DNA of 64,000 bases from Sulfitobacter guttiformis (GTDB lineage: Bacteria > Pseudomonadota > Alphaproteobacteria > Rhodobacterales > Rhodobacteraceae). The notes under the pieces were generated by a model. That model saw nothing but the letters and a program-made list of their open reading frames with translations, did no database searches and was not told where the DNA came from. The position numbers and the translations under genes are program-made. This document shows, piece after piece, positions 34,396-43,219 of this stretch; position 1 is the first letter of the stretch; every line of letters starts with the position of its first letter. The stretch is taken from positions 186,001-250,000 of the forward strand of contig NZ_RAQK01000002.1 in the NCBI RefSeq assembly GCF_003610455.1, written 5' to 3'.

Positions 34396-34787
34396 TCAAT
34401 GCGTGATGCCCTGTCCCCTGCGGCCCGCTCTTCCAGAGTGGCACAGGGGCAGGGCACAGACATACGCGTCCCCTTTACCAATAGGGAACAACCGCTGAAT
34501 TCTGTCCTATGCGAGAATTCGCGCGTGGACAAAGTGTCCTGCCCCCATCATACGTCCGGTCTTTAAATCATGGAGGGGGAGGCGCCTTGTCTCCTGGCGC
34601 CCGTTATCTTTGCACTGTGGAAAATCGCTTTTGCGATGCTGGGCTGTTGGATGACCGCGAGCGCCCGCTCTGAGGTTTCAGCGACAGGCCCGGCACGGTT
34701 AAAATCAACCAAAATCGCTAGAATATAGTAGTATTGTTGCCTCGAGCGCTTAGCATAGAGGCAATTAACAAAAGTGAGGATAATAAA
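34396..34787. other. Region between acuI and the BCCT gene
   Basis: About 390 bases with no convincing gene. It contains two GAATTC sites around 34497-34518 and AT-rich stretches near 34720 (TAGAATATAGTAG) that could be the -10 region of the BCCT promoter, with the mRNA leader ending in GTGAGGATAATAAA before ATG 34788. Confidence 0.35.
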
Positions 34788-36470
34788 ATGGCGCTTAAGC
34801 CACCCCTGATGGATCTTCCCATCGCAACCGCTGAAAAAGGTTTTTACCGCGGCTTTAGCATCGATGTTACAATCGCCAGTAAAGTCATCATCTCGGCCAT
34901 TGTAGTCTGGGCAATTTTCTGGCCGACACAATCCGGATCTGTCCTTAATGGTCTGAATTCCTTTATTCTGGCGAACTTCGCGGCATGGTATATCTATTGT
35001 GTGGCTTTCTTTATCCTTGTTTGTCTGGGGCTGGCATTATGGCCTACGGCGGGGCGGATGAATCTTGGACTTGAGGGTGACAAACCTGAGTTCACTAACT
35101 TCTCGTGGTTTTCCATGATGTTCGGCGCTGGTATCGGTGTCGGCATGCTGACTTGGGCGGTGGCCGAGCCTGTGTCCCATTTCGCATCCAATCCCGAAAC
35201 CATTCAGGGGCTGTCGACCGGTGGCGACGCTGACAACGTGCGCAATGCTTACAAATGGTCGTTTTTGCACTGGGGCTTTGGGGCTTGGGCCTGTTATGCG
35301 GTCTGTGGCCTGTCATTGGCGTTTTTCAGCTATCGCCGCGGGCTGCCGCTCACCATCCGGTCTGGGTTGACGCCGCTTTTCGGCACGGCTCTTTCCGGGG
35401 TTCTTGGCACAGTCATTGATATCGTCGCGGTGGTCGCAACGATCCTTGGTGTGGCTCAGACCCTTGGCTTTGGTGTGGACCAGTTTGTTGCGGGTCTCAC
35501 GCGCATCGGAATTGGCGGTTTGACGGATGATACAGGGGGCGCTTCGACCTTCGGCATTATCGTAGCGCTGCTGATCATCATGGGCGCTTCCACGCTGTCG
35601 GCATTGTCTGGGGTCGGCAAGGGGATCAAATGGTTGTCAAACATCAATATGGTGCTGTCGATTATCCTCCTGAGCTTCTTCATTATCTTCGGCGCCACAT
35701 GGTTCGGATTTAATGCGATGTTCGTTGGCCTTTGGGATTATGTCACCGCCCTTCCTGGTATGAGTTTTAATGTCTTCAAATCAGATGGGGTCGAGGGCTC
35801 TGAGGCCTTCTTGCTCGCACAATGGCAGGGCTGGTGGCCGGTGTTCTACTGGGCATGGTGGATTGCGTTCGCACCCTTTGTCGGGCTGTTCCTTGCACGC
35901 ATCTCGCGTGGGCGCACAATCCGCGAATTCGTACTGGGTGCGCTGATTGTCCCTGCGCTGATGTGTTTTGTATGGTTCGCTTGGGCCGGTGGCACTGCCA
36001 TTGATCTTGAGTTGAACGGCGGCGCGAACGGTGTCATTTTTGACGCGGCCAATGGCGACAAGATTTTTGCCATGACCGAATTCATGCTCGCCCCGATTAA
36101 TGTCTGGCTGGCGTGGGGCATGGCGCTGCTGATTGTGGTTTTGCTGATGACGTTCCTTGTGACCTCGGCTGACTCAGCTGTGCTGATTGTGAACACGATC
36201 AATGCGGCAGGTGACGAAGGACCAAAGTCGCGTCCGCACATCCTGTTCTGGGGCGCTGCTCTGGGCCTTGTGGTTGCGGGCCTGCTGATCTCGGGCGGCA
36301 CATCCGCAATCCAGACCGCGATGGTTATCGGTGCTTTGCCCTTCAGCCTTGTGATGGTGCTTATGTGTGTCTCCTTGATCAAGGCGATCTACAATGACGG
36401 TCGCCGCGAAGCCGCAGGTGTTGCCACACTGACCGATCCTGACGAGGCATTCGTAGCACCAGCGGAATAA
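34788..36470 (+). CDS. BCCT-family transporter (betaine/DMSP type)
   Basis: A 560-residue transporter with twelve membrane segments. 'FTNFSWFSMMFGAGIGVGMLTWAVAEP' (in part) and 'WWPVFYWAWWIAFAPFVGLF' followed by 'ARISRGRTIREF' are the BCCT signatures, including the aromatic box that binds quaternary ammonium or sulfonium groups. Close to the DMSP genes, so DMSP is a likely substrate, with glycine betaine, choline or carnitine as alternatives. ATG 34788 follows a GAGG; an upstream TTG at 34734 is rejected. Ends in a strong terminator. Confidence 0.92.
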   Translation: MALKPPLMDLPIATAEKGFYRGFSIDVTIASKVIISAIVVWAIFWPTQSGSVLNGLNSFILANFAAWYIYCVAFFILVCLGLALWPTAGRMNLGLEGDKPEFTNFSWFSMMFGAGIGVGMLTWAVAEPVSHFASNPETIQGLSTGGDADNVRNAYKWSFLHWGFGAWACYAVCGLSLAFFSYRRGLPLTIRSGLTPLFGTALSGVLGTVIDIVAVVATILGVAQTLGFGVDQFVAGLTRIGIGGLTDDTGGASTFGIIVALLIIMGASTLSALSGVGKGIKWLSNINMVLSIILLSFFIIFGATWFGFNAMFVGLWDYVTALPGMSFNVFKSDGVEGSEAFLLAQWQGWWPVFYWAWWIAFAPFVGLFLARISRGRTIREFVLGALIVPALMCFVWFAWAGGTAIDLELNGGANGVIFDAANGDKIFAMTEFMLAPINVWLAWGMALLIVVLLMTFLVTSADSAVLIVNTINAAGDEGPKSRPHILFWGAALGLVVAGLLISGGTSAIQTAMVIGALPFSLVMVLMCVSLIKAIYNDGRREAAGVATLTDPDEAFVAPAE

Positions 36471-36502
36471 TCCGCACAGAAGCCGCGTTACACAAACAAT
36501 CA

Positions 36503-36533
36503 AAGCCCCGAAGTTTATGCTTCGGGGCTTTTT
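36503..36533 (+). terminator. Terminator after the BCCT gene
   Basis: AAGCCCCGAAG, loop TTTATG, CTTCGGGGCTT and further T form a perfect eleven-pair stem ending in a T run, 33 bases after the stop codon. Confidence 0.9.
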
Positions 36534-36572
36534 GCATTTGACGCGGAGGCGCGGTTCGGGGAACGTAGGGCT

Positions 36573-37796
36573 ATGAAATTAGACATCGAATTTGTGCGCA
36601 GCCAGTTTCCCGCATTCGGGGAGCCAGAGCTGCAAGGGCAGGCGTTCTTCGAGAATGCAGGCGGCTCCTATACCTGCGGGGCAGTCATTGACCGCCTCAC
36701 GCGTTTCTACACCCAGCGTAAGGTGCAGCCCTATGCACCCTACGCTGCCAGTACGGTTGGCGGGCAGGAAATGGACGAGGCGCGCACCCGCATGTCGGCA
36801 CTTCTGGGCGTGGAACCAGACGAGTTGTCTTTTGGCCCCTCGACCTCGCAAAATGTTTACGTACTGGCACAGGCCTTTGGTCAGTTGCTTGAGCCGGGCG
36901 AAGCGATTGTTGTTACCAATCAGGACCATGAGGCAAACACCGGTCCGTGGCGCAGGCTGGCCGAGCGGGGAATAGAGATCCGCGAGTGGAAGATCGACCC
37001 CGAAACCGGCCATCTGGATCCGGCAGCCCTTGAGGACTTGCTCGACGAAAAAGTGCGCTTGGTCTGCTTTCCGCATTGCTCGAACGTGGTGGGGGAAGTG
37101 AACCCGGTGACCGAAATCACGGCACTGGCCCATGCGGCGGGCGCATTTGTCTGTGTAGATGGCGTATCTTATGCGCCGCATGGATTTGTCGATGTGGGCG
37201 CGCTGGGGGCCGATATCTACATGTTTTCGGCCTACAAAACCTACGGTCCCCATCAGGGTTTGATGGTTGTACGCCGTGCGTTGGCGACACTGTTACCTAA
37301 TCAGGGCCACTATTTTAACGAAGGTAGCCTCTACAAACGGTTTACCCCTGCTGGACCGGACCATGCACAGGTGGCTGCATGCGCAGGTATGGCCGATTAC
37401 ATCGACGCGGTTTACGCCCATCATGGGGGCGGCACCGCAGATGCGGCCGGGCGCGGTGTGGTCGTGCATGACCTGATGCGCGATCATGAAACAGTTTTGT
37501 TGCAACAACTTCTGGATGCGGTGAAATCCCGAAATTCCGTGCGCCTGATCGGCTCTAGCCGTGCGCAGGGGCGTGCCCCGACGGTTGCGCTTGCCCTCAA
37601 CAGGGCAGGTGAAAGCGTAGCGCGTGAATTAGCCGAAAAAGGGATCATGGCGGGGGGCGGAGATTTTTACGCCATTCGTGCATTGCAGGCCATGGGCGTC
37701 GATGCGGAAAAAGGCGTTTTGCGCCTCAGCTTCACCCATTATACAAATCAGGCCGAATTAGATCAGCTTTTGAACGCTCTTGACGATGTTTTGTGA
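36573..37796 (+). CDS. Aminotransferase class V, cysteine desulfurase-like
   Basis: A 407-residue PLP enzyme. 'FENAGGSY' opens the fold, 'SFGPSTSQNVY' binds the cofactor phosphate, 'TNQDHEANTGPWRRL' and 'CVDGVSYAPHG' (Asp for the pyridine ring) follow, and the Schiff-base Lys is in 'FSAYKTYGPHQG'. This is the subfamily annotated as cysteine desulfurase-like, VC1184 family; substrate unproven. The conserved desulfurase Cys is not evident near the C-terminus, so it may be a different lyase or aminotransferase. It lies before the photolyase gene in the same direction. Confidence 0.85.
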   Translation: MKLDIEFVRSQFPAFGEPELQGQAFFENAGGSYTCGAVIDRLTRFYTQRKVQPYAPYAASTVGGQEMDEARTRMSALLGVEPDELSFGPSTSQNVYVLAQAFGQLLEPGEAIVVTNQDHEANTGPWRRLAERGIEIREWKIDPETGHLDPAALEDLLDEKVRLVCFPHCSNVVGEVNPVTEITALAHAAGAFVCVDGVSYAPHGFVDVGALGADIYMFSAYKTYGPHQGLMVVRRALATLLPNQGHYFNEGSLYKRFTPAGPDHAQVAACAGMADYIDAVYAHHGGGTADAAGRGVVVHDLMRDHETVLLQQLLDAVKSRNSVRLIGSSRAQGRAPTVALALNRAGESVARELAEKGIMAGGGDFYAIRALQAMGVDAEKGVLRLSFTHYTNQAELDQLLNALDDVL

Positions 37797-37854
37797 AACC
37801 TTTGCCTTGAACCGCCCGTGGCTGACCTAAGTCCAGACGGGACTACAAACAAAG

Positions 37855-39288
37855 GTGGACCTGTTGAGCGAGACTTCTCCTATATTGATATGGCTTCGCC
37901 GTGACCTGCGGCTGAGCGATCATCCCGCACTTCATGCGGCCTGCCAAAGCGGCCGGCCAGTTATTCCTGTGTTCATCCTTGATGCGCAATACGATGCCCT
38001 CGCAGCAGCGCCCAAGTTCCGCTTGGGTCTGGGGCTTGAGCATCACGGCGCAGCGTTGGAGGAAAAGGGCAGCCGTCTAATCCTGCGCCGCAATCAGAGC
38101 GCACTGGACGCCCTGCGCGAACTCATCGAACAGACAGGCGCAAAATCCGTTTACTGGACACGCCAATATGATCCGCAGGCGGTTGCGCGCGACAGCGATG
38201 TAAAGTCTGCCCTTAAGGATGAGGGGATCGAAGCCAAGTCTTTTGGCGGCCATTTGATGTTCGAGCCGTGGACAGTAGAGACCAAAACTGGCGGGTACTA
38301 CAAAGTGTACACCCCTTTCTGGCGCAGCGTGAAGGACCGCGATGTGGAGGCGCCATTGGCAGCGCCCGCAAAGATAACAGCGCCCGAAAGCTGGCCCGCC
38401 TCTGACCTGCTGGCCGATTGGAATATGGGCGCAGCCATGAAACGTGGCGCTGATGTGGTGCGTCCGTTTGTTCAGCTTGGAGAGAAGGCCGCACAATCGC
38501 GGCTCGGCGCGTTTCTGGCCCATAAGGTTGCAGACTACGACACCACCCGCGACCTGCCGGGCGTTGATGGAACTTCATGCTTGAGCGAAAATCTGGCTTT
38601 GGGCGAAATCAGCCCGAACCAGTGTTGGCATGCAGGCCAACGCGCCCTTCATGAAGGAAAATCCGGCGCCGAGACATTTCTGAAGGAGCTGGTCTGGCGC
38701 GAGTTCGCATATCATCTTATGCATCACACCCCCCGCATTCTTGACCGCAACTGGCGCGAGGAATGGGAGGATTTTGACTGGAACGAGGACGAGCGCCGCG
38801 CCGAGGTAAAGGCGTGGAAACAGGGCCGCACGGGTATTCCCTTTGTAGATGCGGCCATGCGCGAGATGTACGTTACTGGCCGCATGCACAACCGCGGCCG
38901 CATGATCGTGGCCAGCTATTTGACCAAACATCTGCTGTGCCACTGGCGTATCGGGCAAAAATGGTTCGAGGAGTGTCTGATCGATTGGGACCCCGCCAGC
39001 AATGCGATGGGCTGGCAATGGTCTGCAGGGTCCGGTCCTGATGCGACGCCGTATTTCCGTGTTTTTAATCCGGTGACCCAGCTCGATAAATTCGACAAAA
39101 AGCGCGATTATGCAGACCGCTGGATCGCCGAAGGGCACCGCAACCCACACAGTGATGCCTTGTCGTTTTACGAGGCAATCCCGCGCCAATGGAATATGAC
39201 CGCACAGGATTCATACCCCGCACCGGTCGTGGATGTTTCAGACGGACGCAAGCGGGCCCTTAGCGCTTATGAAAACAGAGGTTTTTAG
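37855..39288 (+). CDS. phrB: Deoxyribodipyrimidine photolyase
   Basis: A 477-residue class I CPD photolyase that uses blue light and FAD to reverse pyrimidine dimers. 'LIWLRRDLRLSDHPAL' is the N-terminal antenna domain, 'FLKELVWREFAYHLMHHTP', 'GIPFVDAAMREMYVTGRMHNRGRM' (in part) and 'WDPASNAMGWQWSAGSGPDA' the FAD domain. The start is uncertain: GTG 37855 or TTG 37864, the latter with AGGTGG at a better distance. A light-related gene (BLUF) occurs far downstream, but there is no link in the sequence. Confidence 0.95.
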   Translation: MDLLSETSPILIWLRRDLRLSDHPALHAACQSGRPVIPVFILDAQYDALAAAPKFRLGLGLEHHGAALEEKGSRLILRRNQSALDALRELIEQTGAKSVYWTRQYDPQAVARDSDVKSALKDEGIEAKSFGGHLMFEPWTVETKTGGYYKVYTPFWRSVKDRDVEAPLAAPAKITAPESWPASDLLADWNMGAAMKRGADVVRPFVQLGEKAAQSRLGAFLAHKVADYDTTRDLPGVDGTSCLSENLALGEISPNQCWHAGQRALHEGKSGAETFLKELVWREFAYHLMHHTPRILDRNWREEWEDFDWNEDERRAEVKAWKQGRTGIPFVDAAMREMYVTGRMHNRGRMIVASYLTKHLLCHWRIGQKWFEECLIDWDPASNAMGWQWSAGSGPDATPYFRVFNPVTQLDKFDKKRDYADRWIAEGHRNPHSDALSFYEAIPRQWNMTAQDSYPAPVVDVSDGRKRALSAYENRGF

Positions 39289-39350
39289 GTGTTTCACATC
39301 TCTGCAATCTTAAATAAATTAACGAATAATCCGACGGGTAGGGACACTTG

Positions 39351-40559
39351 ATGATTTTAACGACCACGGAAGCGCAGAACGGTCTGCCACGATATTTCGC
39401 GCGCGTTATGGGTATGGCGAGTTCGCTCCGGTATGGACGTATTGATTTCATCCTGCCCGACGGGCGCCATTTCCGCGCCGAGGGCCCTAATCCCGGGCCG
39501 GTCGCAGAATTGCACGTGCACAACAAGGACCTTTTTGCGCGTCTTATCCGCGAAGGCGATCTGGGATTTTGCGACGCCTATCTTGATGGTTGGTGGAGCA
39601 CTCCTGATTTGCAGGCTTTCATGGATTTCATTCACGCTGACAACGAAGACATCTATGACGGGTTTCCCGGCATGGGACTGGTGCGCCGCTACGAGCAATT
39701 ACGCTTCTGGCTTCAGCGTAACTCTAAGGATCAGGCCCGCAAGAATATTTCCTACCACTACGATCTGGGGAATGATTTTTACGGTCTTTGGCTTGATGAA
39801 ACCATGAGCTATTCAAGTGCGATTTTTGCCGATCCTCAAGAGAGCATGGAAGCCGCACAAATCGCCAAGTACAAGTCGATGGTCGACGAGATGGGTGTGA
39901 GTGCGGGCGATCATGTTCTTGAAATTGGCTGTGGTTGGGGTGGCTTTGCCGAATATGCCGCAGCCGAGCGCGGATTAAAGGTGACCTGCCTCACCATCTC
40001 GGAGGAGCAGTTTAACTATGCGGTGGACCGCATTGAAAAAGCTGGGCTTTCCGATATGGTGACGTTCAAGCTTCAGGATTACAGGGATGAAAAGGGTCTG
40101 TATGACGGGATCGCCAGCATCGAAATGTTCGAGGCAGTAGGCGAGCAATACTGGCCAGTTTATTTCGAAACTGTGCGCGAGCGCCTCAAACCCGGCAAAA
40201 CGGCCACTTTCCAGATCATTACGGTGGCCCATCGCCGCTGGAAGGTTTACAAACGTGGTGTTGATTTCATTCAAAAATACATTTTTCCGGGCGGTATGTT
40301 ACCCAGCCCGATCGTTTTGCGCGAGCAGATCGAAAAAGCGGGCCTTGCGGTAGAGAACTCAATTGAGTTCGGAAAAAGCTATGACATCACATTGCGCCGC
40401 TGGCATGAGACATTCAATGATAAGTGGGAGCAAATAGCAGAGATGGGATTTGATGAGCGTTTCAAGCGCATGTGGAATTTTTACCTCACTTCGTGCGCTG
40501 CTACATTTGACAGTGGAAATTGTGACGTAACCCAGATTACGGTGCGCAAACCGGGATAG
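39351..40559 (+). CDS. cfa: Cyclopropane-fatty-acid synthase-type methyltransferase
   Basis: A 402-residue SAM-dependent enzyme of the cyclopropane-fatty-acyl-phospholipid synthase family. 'YHYDLGNDFYGLWLDETMSYSSA' (in part), 'VLEIGCGWGGFAEYAA' (SAM site), 'LTISEEQFNYA' and 'IEMFEAVGEQYW' are the conserved blocks, with the active-site carbonate pocket implied. It methylates unsaturated phospholipid chains at the membrane; in this group related enzymes also make other modified acyl chains. ATG 39351 is preceded by TTG 39348 in frame. Confidence 0.93.
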   Translation: MILTTTEAQNGLPRYFARVMGMASSLRYGRIDFILPDGRHFRAEGPNPGPVAELHVHNKDLFARLIREGDLGFCDAYLDGWWSTPDLQAFMDFIHADNEDIYDGFPGMGLVRRYEQLRFWLQRNSKDQARKNISYHYDLGNDFYGLWLDETMSYSSAIFADPQESMEAAQIAKYKSMVDEMGVSAGDHVLEIGCGWGGFAEYAAAERGLKVTCLTISEEQFNYAVDRIEKAGLSDMVTFKLQDYRDEKGLYDGIASIEMFEAVGEQYWPVYFETVRERLKPGKTATFQIITVAHRRWKVYKRGVDFIQKYIFPGGMLPSPIVLREQIEKAGLAVENSIEFGKSYDITLRRWHETFNDKWEQIAEMGFDERFKRMWNFYLTSCAATFDSGNCDVTQITVRKPG

Positions 40560-40589
40560 TGCCGGTGTTCGGGATCTGAGGAGCCGCAA

Positions 40590-41030
40590 ATGCCCACAGC
40601 TGCACGACTTGTTGCTGCGATATTGCTTGCCATTCTAGCATGGATTTTATCCGATATTGTCAGACCGCTTCTGCCCGAAGGGACCCAGTTCGGGCGCTTT
40701 AACTACGTCAATGCCTTCATCGGCATCTGCGTCGGCTGGACCGTGATAGGCAGCCGTGTAGGCCGCGGTTTCGTATCCGCGATTAACAACGGGGTGACTG
40801 GCACTGCTGTTTTGATCCTTTGGGCCTTGTTTTTCCACGGCTGTGTGGAAATGTTCCGCCTTGCCATGCGTAACCGCTTCGATGGTCCTATGGAGGCGCT
40901 GACCAGTATCTTTCTCATCGGGTCTGAGTTCGGTGTGATGATCGCCACACCAACATTTTTCGGTGCTGCTTTTGCTGGCGCTTTGGTGGTTGGCCTTGCA
41001 GCAGATGCCGCAGCAAGACGATGGCGCTAG
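40590..41030 (+). CDS. trgA: Tellurite-resistance membrane protein TrgA
   Basis: A 146-residue protein with four membrane segments, starting MPTAARLVAAILLAILAWIL (first segment). 'FGRFNYVNAFIGICVGW' and 'FDGPMEALTSIF' are typical of TrgA from the Rhodobacter sphaeroides trgAB locus, which gives tellurite resistance when present in several copies. GAGGAG precedes ATG 40590. trgB and cysK follow in the same order as in that organism. Confidence 0.9.
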   Translation: MPTAARLVAAILLAILAWILSDIVRPLLPEGTQFGRFNYVNAFIGICVGWTVIGSRVGRGFVSAINNGVTGTAVLILWALFFHGCVEMFRLAMRNRFDGPMEALTSIFLIGSEFGVMIATPTFFGAAFAGALVVGLAADAAARRWR

Positions 41031-41033
41031 GAC

Positions 41034-42140
41034 GTGATTACAGCGCTTTTCTTTTATGGCACTCTTCGGCACGCGCCGCTGTTGGAGATTGTGCTGGGGC
41101 GGTCCATATCTCCCGCTGATCTGGTAGGCGCTACATTGGAGAACTTTGCAGCCTATGCCGTTGCGGAAGGGCCATTTCCAATGATTGTGGCGTCGTCAGG
41201 TGAGGTGGCCGAGGGACTTTTGGCCACCGGCCTGACGCAGGAAGATATTGCGCGCCTTGATTACTACGAAGGCGGTTTCAATTATGATCTGAGGGAGGTT
41301 GTGCTGGCGCACGGGCAGGCGGCGCAGGTTTATGTCTGCGCGCCAGACCGCTGGACCGCTCAGGAGCCATGGGATTTCACGGCTTGGGCCGATAAATGGG
41401 CTTCGATGTCGTGCCACGCGGCAGTGGAGGTGATGGGGCATTACGGCAATCTTGACCGCGATACCGTAGCGCGCATGTTCCCGCAGATACGCGCGCGGGC
41501 GTGGTCAAAGGTGCTTGGAGCGCGATATTGCGCAGTGCAGGACGTGTTCGCGGGCAAACTCGAAGTTGTTAAACAAGTCCGTGCTTATACCGGCTATTTC
41601 GCGGTAGACGAGCTGAGCCTGCGTCACGAGCGGTTTGACGGCACCATGTCGCAGGTGCTGGAGCGGTCATATTTTATCGCCGGTGATGCGGCCCTTGTGC
41701 TACCCTATGATCCGGTGCGGGACAGGGTTTTGGTAGTCGAGCAGATGCGTATGGCGCCGATTGGCCGCGACGACCCTGAAATCTGGCACCTTGAGCCAAT
41801 CGCTGGTCGCGTAGACCCTGGCGAAATGCCAGAGCAGACCGCGCTGCGCGAGGCGCAGGAGGAGGCAGGCCTTGAGCTGGACCGCCTCGAAGCGGTCGCG
41901 CGCGGCTATCCCAGCCCGGGCGATTCAACGGGATATTATCATATCTTTGTAGGTCTTACCGATCTGCCCGATGGCACCGCATGTATCGGCGGCCTCGAGA
42001 CAGAGGCTGAAAATATCCGTTCACGCCTGATTTCATTCACGGATTTCCTCGCCATGGCCGAGCGCCAGGCGCTGGCCAACACGCCACTGGCGCTTCTTGC
42101 CTATTGGCTGGCCCACCACCGAAGCAGGTTGAGGTCCTGA
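41034..42140 (+). CDS. trgB: TrgB: cyclotransferase-NUDIX fusion
   Basis: A 368-residue two-domain protein starting at GTG 41034. Residues about 1-130 are a gamma-glutamylcyclotransferase-like fold ('FFYGTLRHAPLL', 'RLDYYEGGFNYD'); from about 215 it is a NUDIX hydrolase ('LEPIAGRVDPGEMPEQTALREAQEEAGLEL' region, described in part: the G-x5-E-x7-R-E-x2-E-E pattern is intact). The NUDIX part resembles ADP-ribose pyrophosphatases. It lies in the trgA-trgB-cysK locus linked to tellurite resistance. Confidence 0.9.
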   Translation: MITALFFYGTLRHAPLLEIVLGRSISPADLVGATLENFAAYAVAEGPFPMIVASSGEVAEGLLATGLTQEDIARLDYYEGGFNYDLREVVLAHGQAAQVYVCAPDRWTAQEPWDFTAWADKWASMSCHAAVEVMGHYGNLDRDTVARMFPQIRARAWSKVLGARYCAVQDVFAGKLEVVKQVRAYTGYFAVDELSLRHERFDGTMSQVLERSYFIAGDAALVLPYDPVRDRVLVVEQMRMAPIGRDDPEIWHLEPIAGRVDPGEMPEQTALREAQEEAGLELDRLEAVARGYPSPGDSTGYYHIFVGLTDLPDGTACIGGLETEAENIRSRLISFTDFLAMAERQALANTPLALLAYWLAHHRSRLRS

Positions 42141-42184
42141 GGCCAGAGCGATAGATATGTACCTGACAATAGTGAGGGCATAAA

Positions 42185-43219
42185 ATGCATATAGCGCGCG
42201 ATCTGGAACATGCAGTGGGCAACACCCCCCTGATAAAATTGCGCGCAGCGAGCGCGCTCACAGGATGTGAAATCTACGGCAAGGCGGAGTTTTTGAACCC
42301 CGGACAGTCAGTCAAAGACCGCGCCGCCCTGTATATTATCCGCGATGCCATTGCGCGCGGGGATCTCAAGCCCGGCGGCACAATCGTCGAAGGCACGGCT
42401 GGCAACACTGGCATCGGGCTGGCGCTGGTTGGTGCCTCAATGGGGTTCAAATCCGTGATCGTCATCCCCGAGACGCAATCGGAAGAGAAAAAGCAGATGC
42501 TCCGCCTTGCAGGCGCCGAGTTGGTGCAGGTGCCTGCTGCGCCATACCGAAACCCGAATAATTTTGTGCGCTACTCCGAACGGTTGGCCAAAGAACTGGC
42601 CCGTACAACAAACGAAGGTGTAATCTGGGCAAACCAGTTCGACAATGTGGCGAACCGCCAAGCCCACATCGAGACAACAGGCCCTGAAATCTGGGCTCAG
42701 ACCGACGGCAAAGTCGATGGCTTTATCTGTGCAGTTGGATCGGGCGGTACGTTGGCCGGTACGGCCATGGCGCTCCAGCCCAAGGGGGTGAAAATCGGTA
42801 TTGCAGATCCTGACGGTGCAGCACTTTTCAGTTACTATACGACCGGCGAACTTGCGATTGAGGGCGGCTCGATCGCCGAAGGTATCGGGCAGGTGCGCAT
42901 TACCAAAAACCTTGAAGGTTTCACCCCTGATTTCGCCTATAATATCTCCGATGCCGAGGCATTGCCGCTTGTCTTTGACATGCTTGAGCATGAGGGACTA
43001 TGCCTAGGAGCCTCGTCTGGTGTGAATATCGCGGGTGCAATACGGATGGCGCGCGAGATGGGCCCAGGCCATACCATCGTGACCATCCTTTGTGACTACG
43101 GCACACGCTACCAGTCCAAGCTGTTCAATCCTGTGTTCCTGCGCGAAAAAGGCCTTCCTGTTCCGGAATGGCTGGAACGGGCACCGGCAGATATTCCATC
43201 GGTCTTCGAGGACGTATGA
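42185..43219 (+). CDS. cysK: Cysteine synthase
   Basis: A 344-residue PLP enzyme forming cysteine from O-acetylserine and sulfide. 'NTPLIKL', the PLP Lys in 'PGQSVKDRAALYI', 'EGTAGNTGIGLALVG' and 'GSGGTLAGTAMAL' are clear. It is slightly longer than the usual 310-320 residues, of the type often called cysteine synthase A in this group. cysK beside trgAB is the arrangement reported in Rhodobacter sphaeroides. Its stop overlaps the MscS-type gene start by four bases (ATGA, 43216-43219). Confidence 0.95.
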   Translation: MHIARDLEHAVGNTPLIKLRAASALTGCEIYGKAEFLNPGQSVKDRAALYIIRDAIARGDLKPGGTIVEGTAGNTGIGLALVGASMGFKSVIVIPETQSEEKKQMLRLAGAELVQVPAAPYRNPNNFVRYSERLAKELARTTNEGVIWANQFDNVANRQAHIETTGPEIWAQTDGKVDGFICAVGSGGTLAGTAMALQPKGVKIGIADPDGAALFSYYTTGELAIEGGSIAEGIGQVRITKNLEGFTPDFAYNISDAEALPLVFDMLEHEGLCLGASSGVNIAGAIRMAREMGPGHTIVTILCDYGTRYQSKLFNPVFLREKGLPVPEWLERAPADIPSVFEDV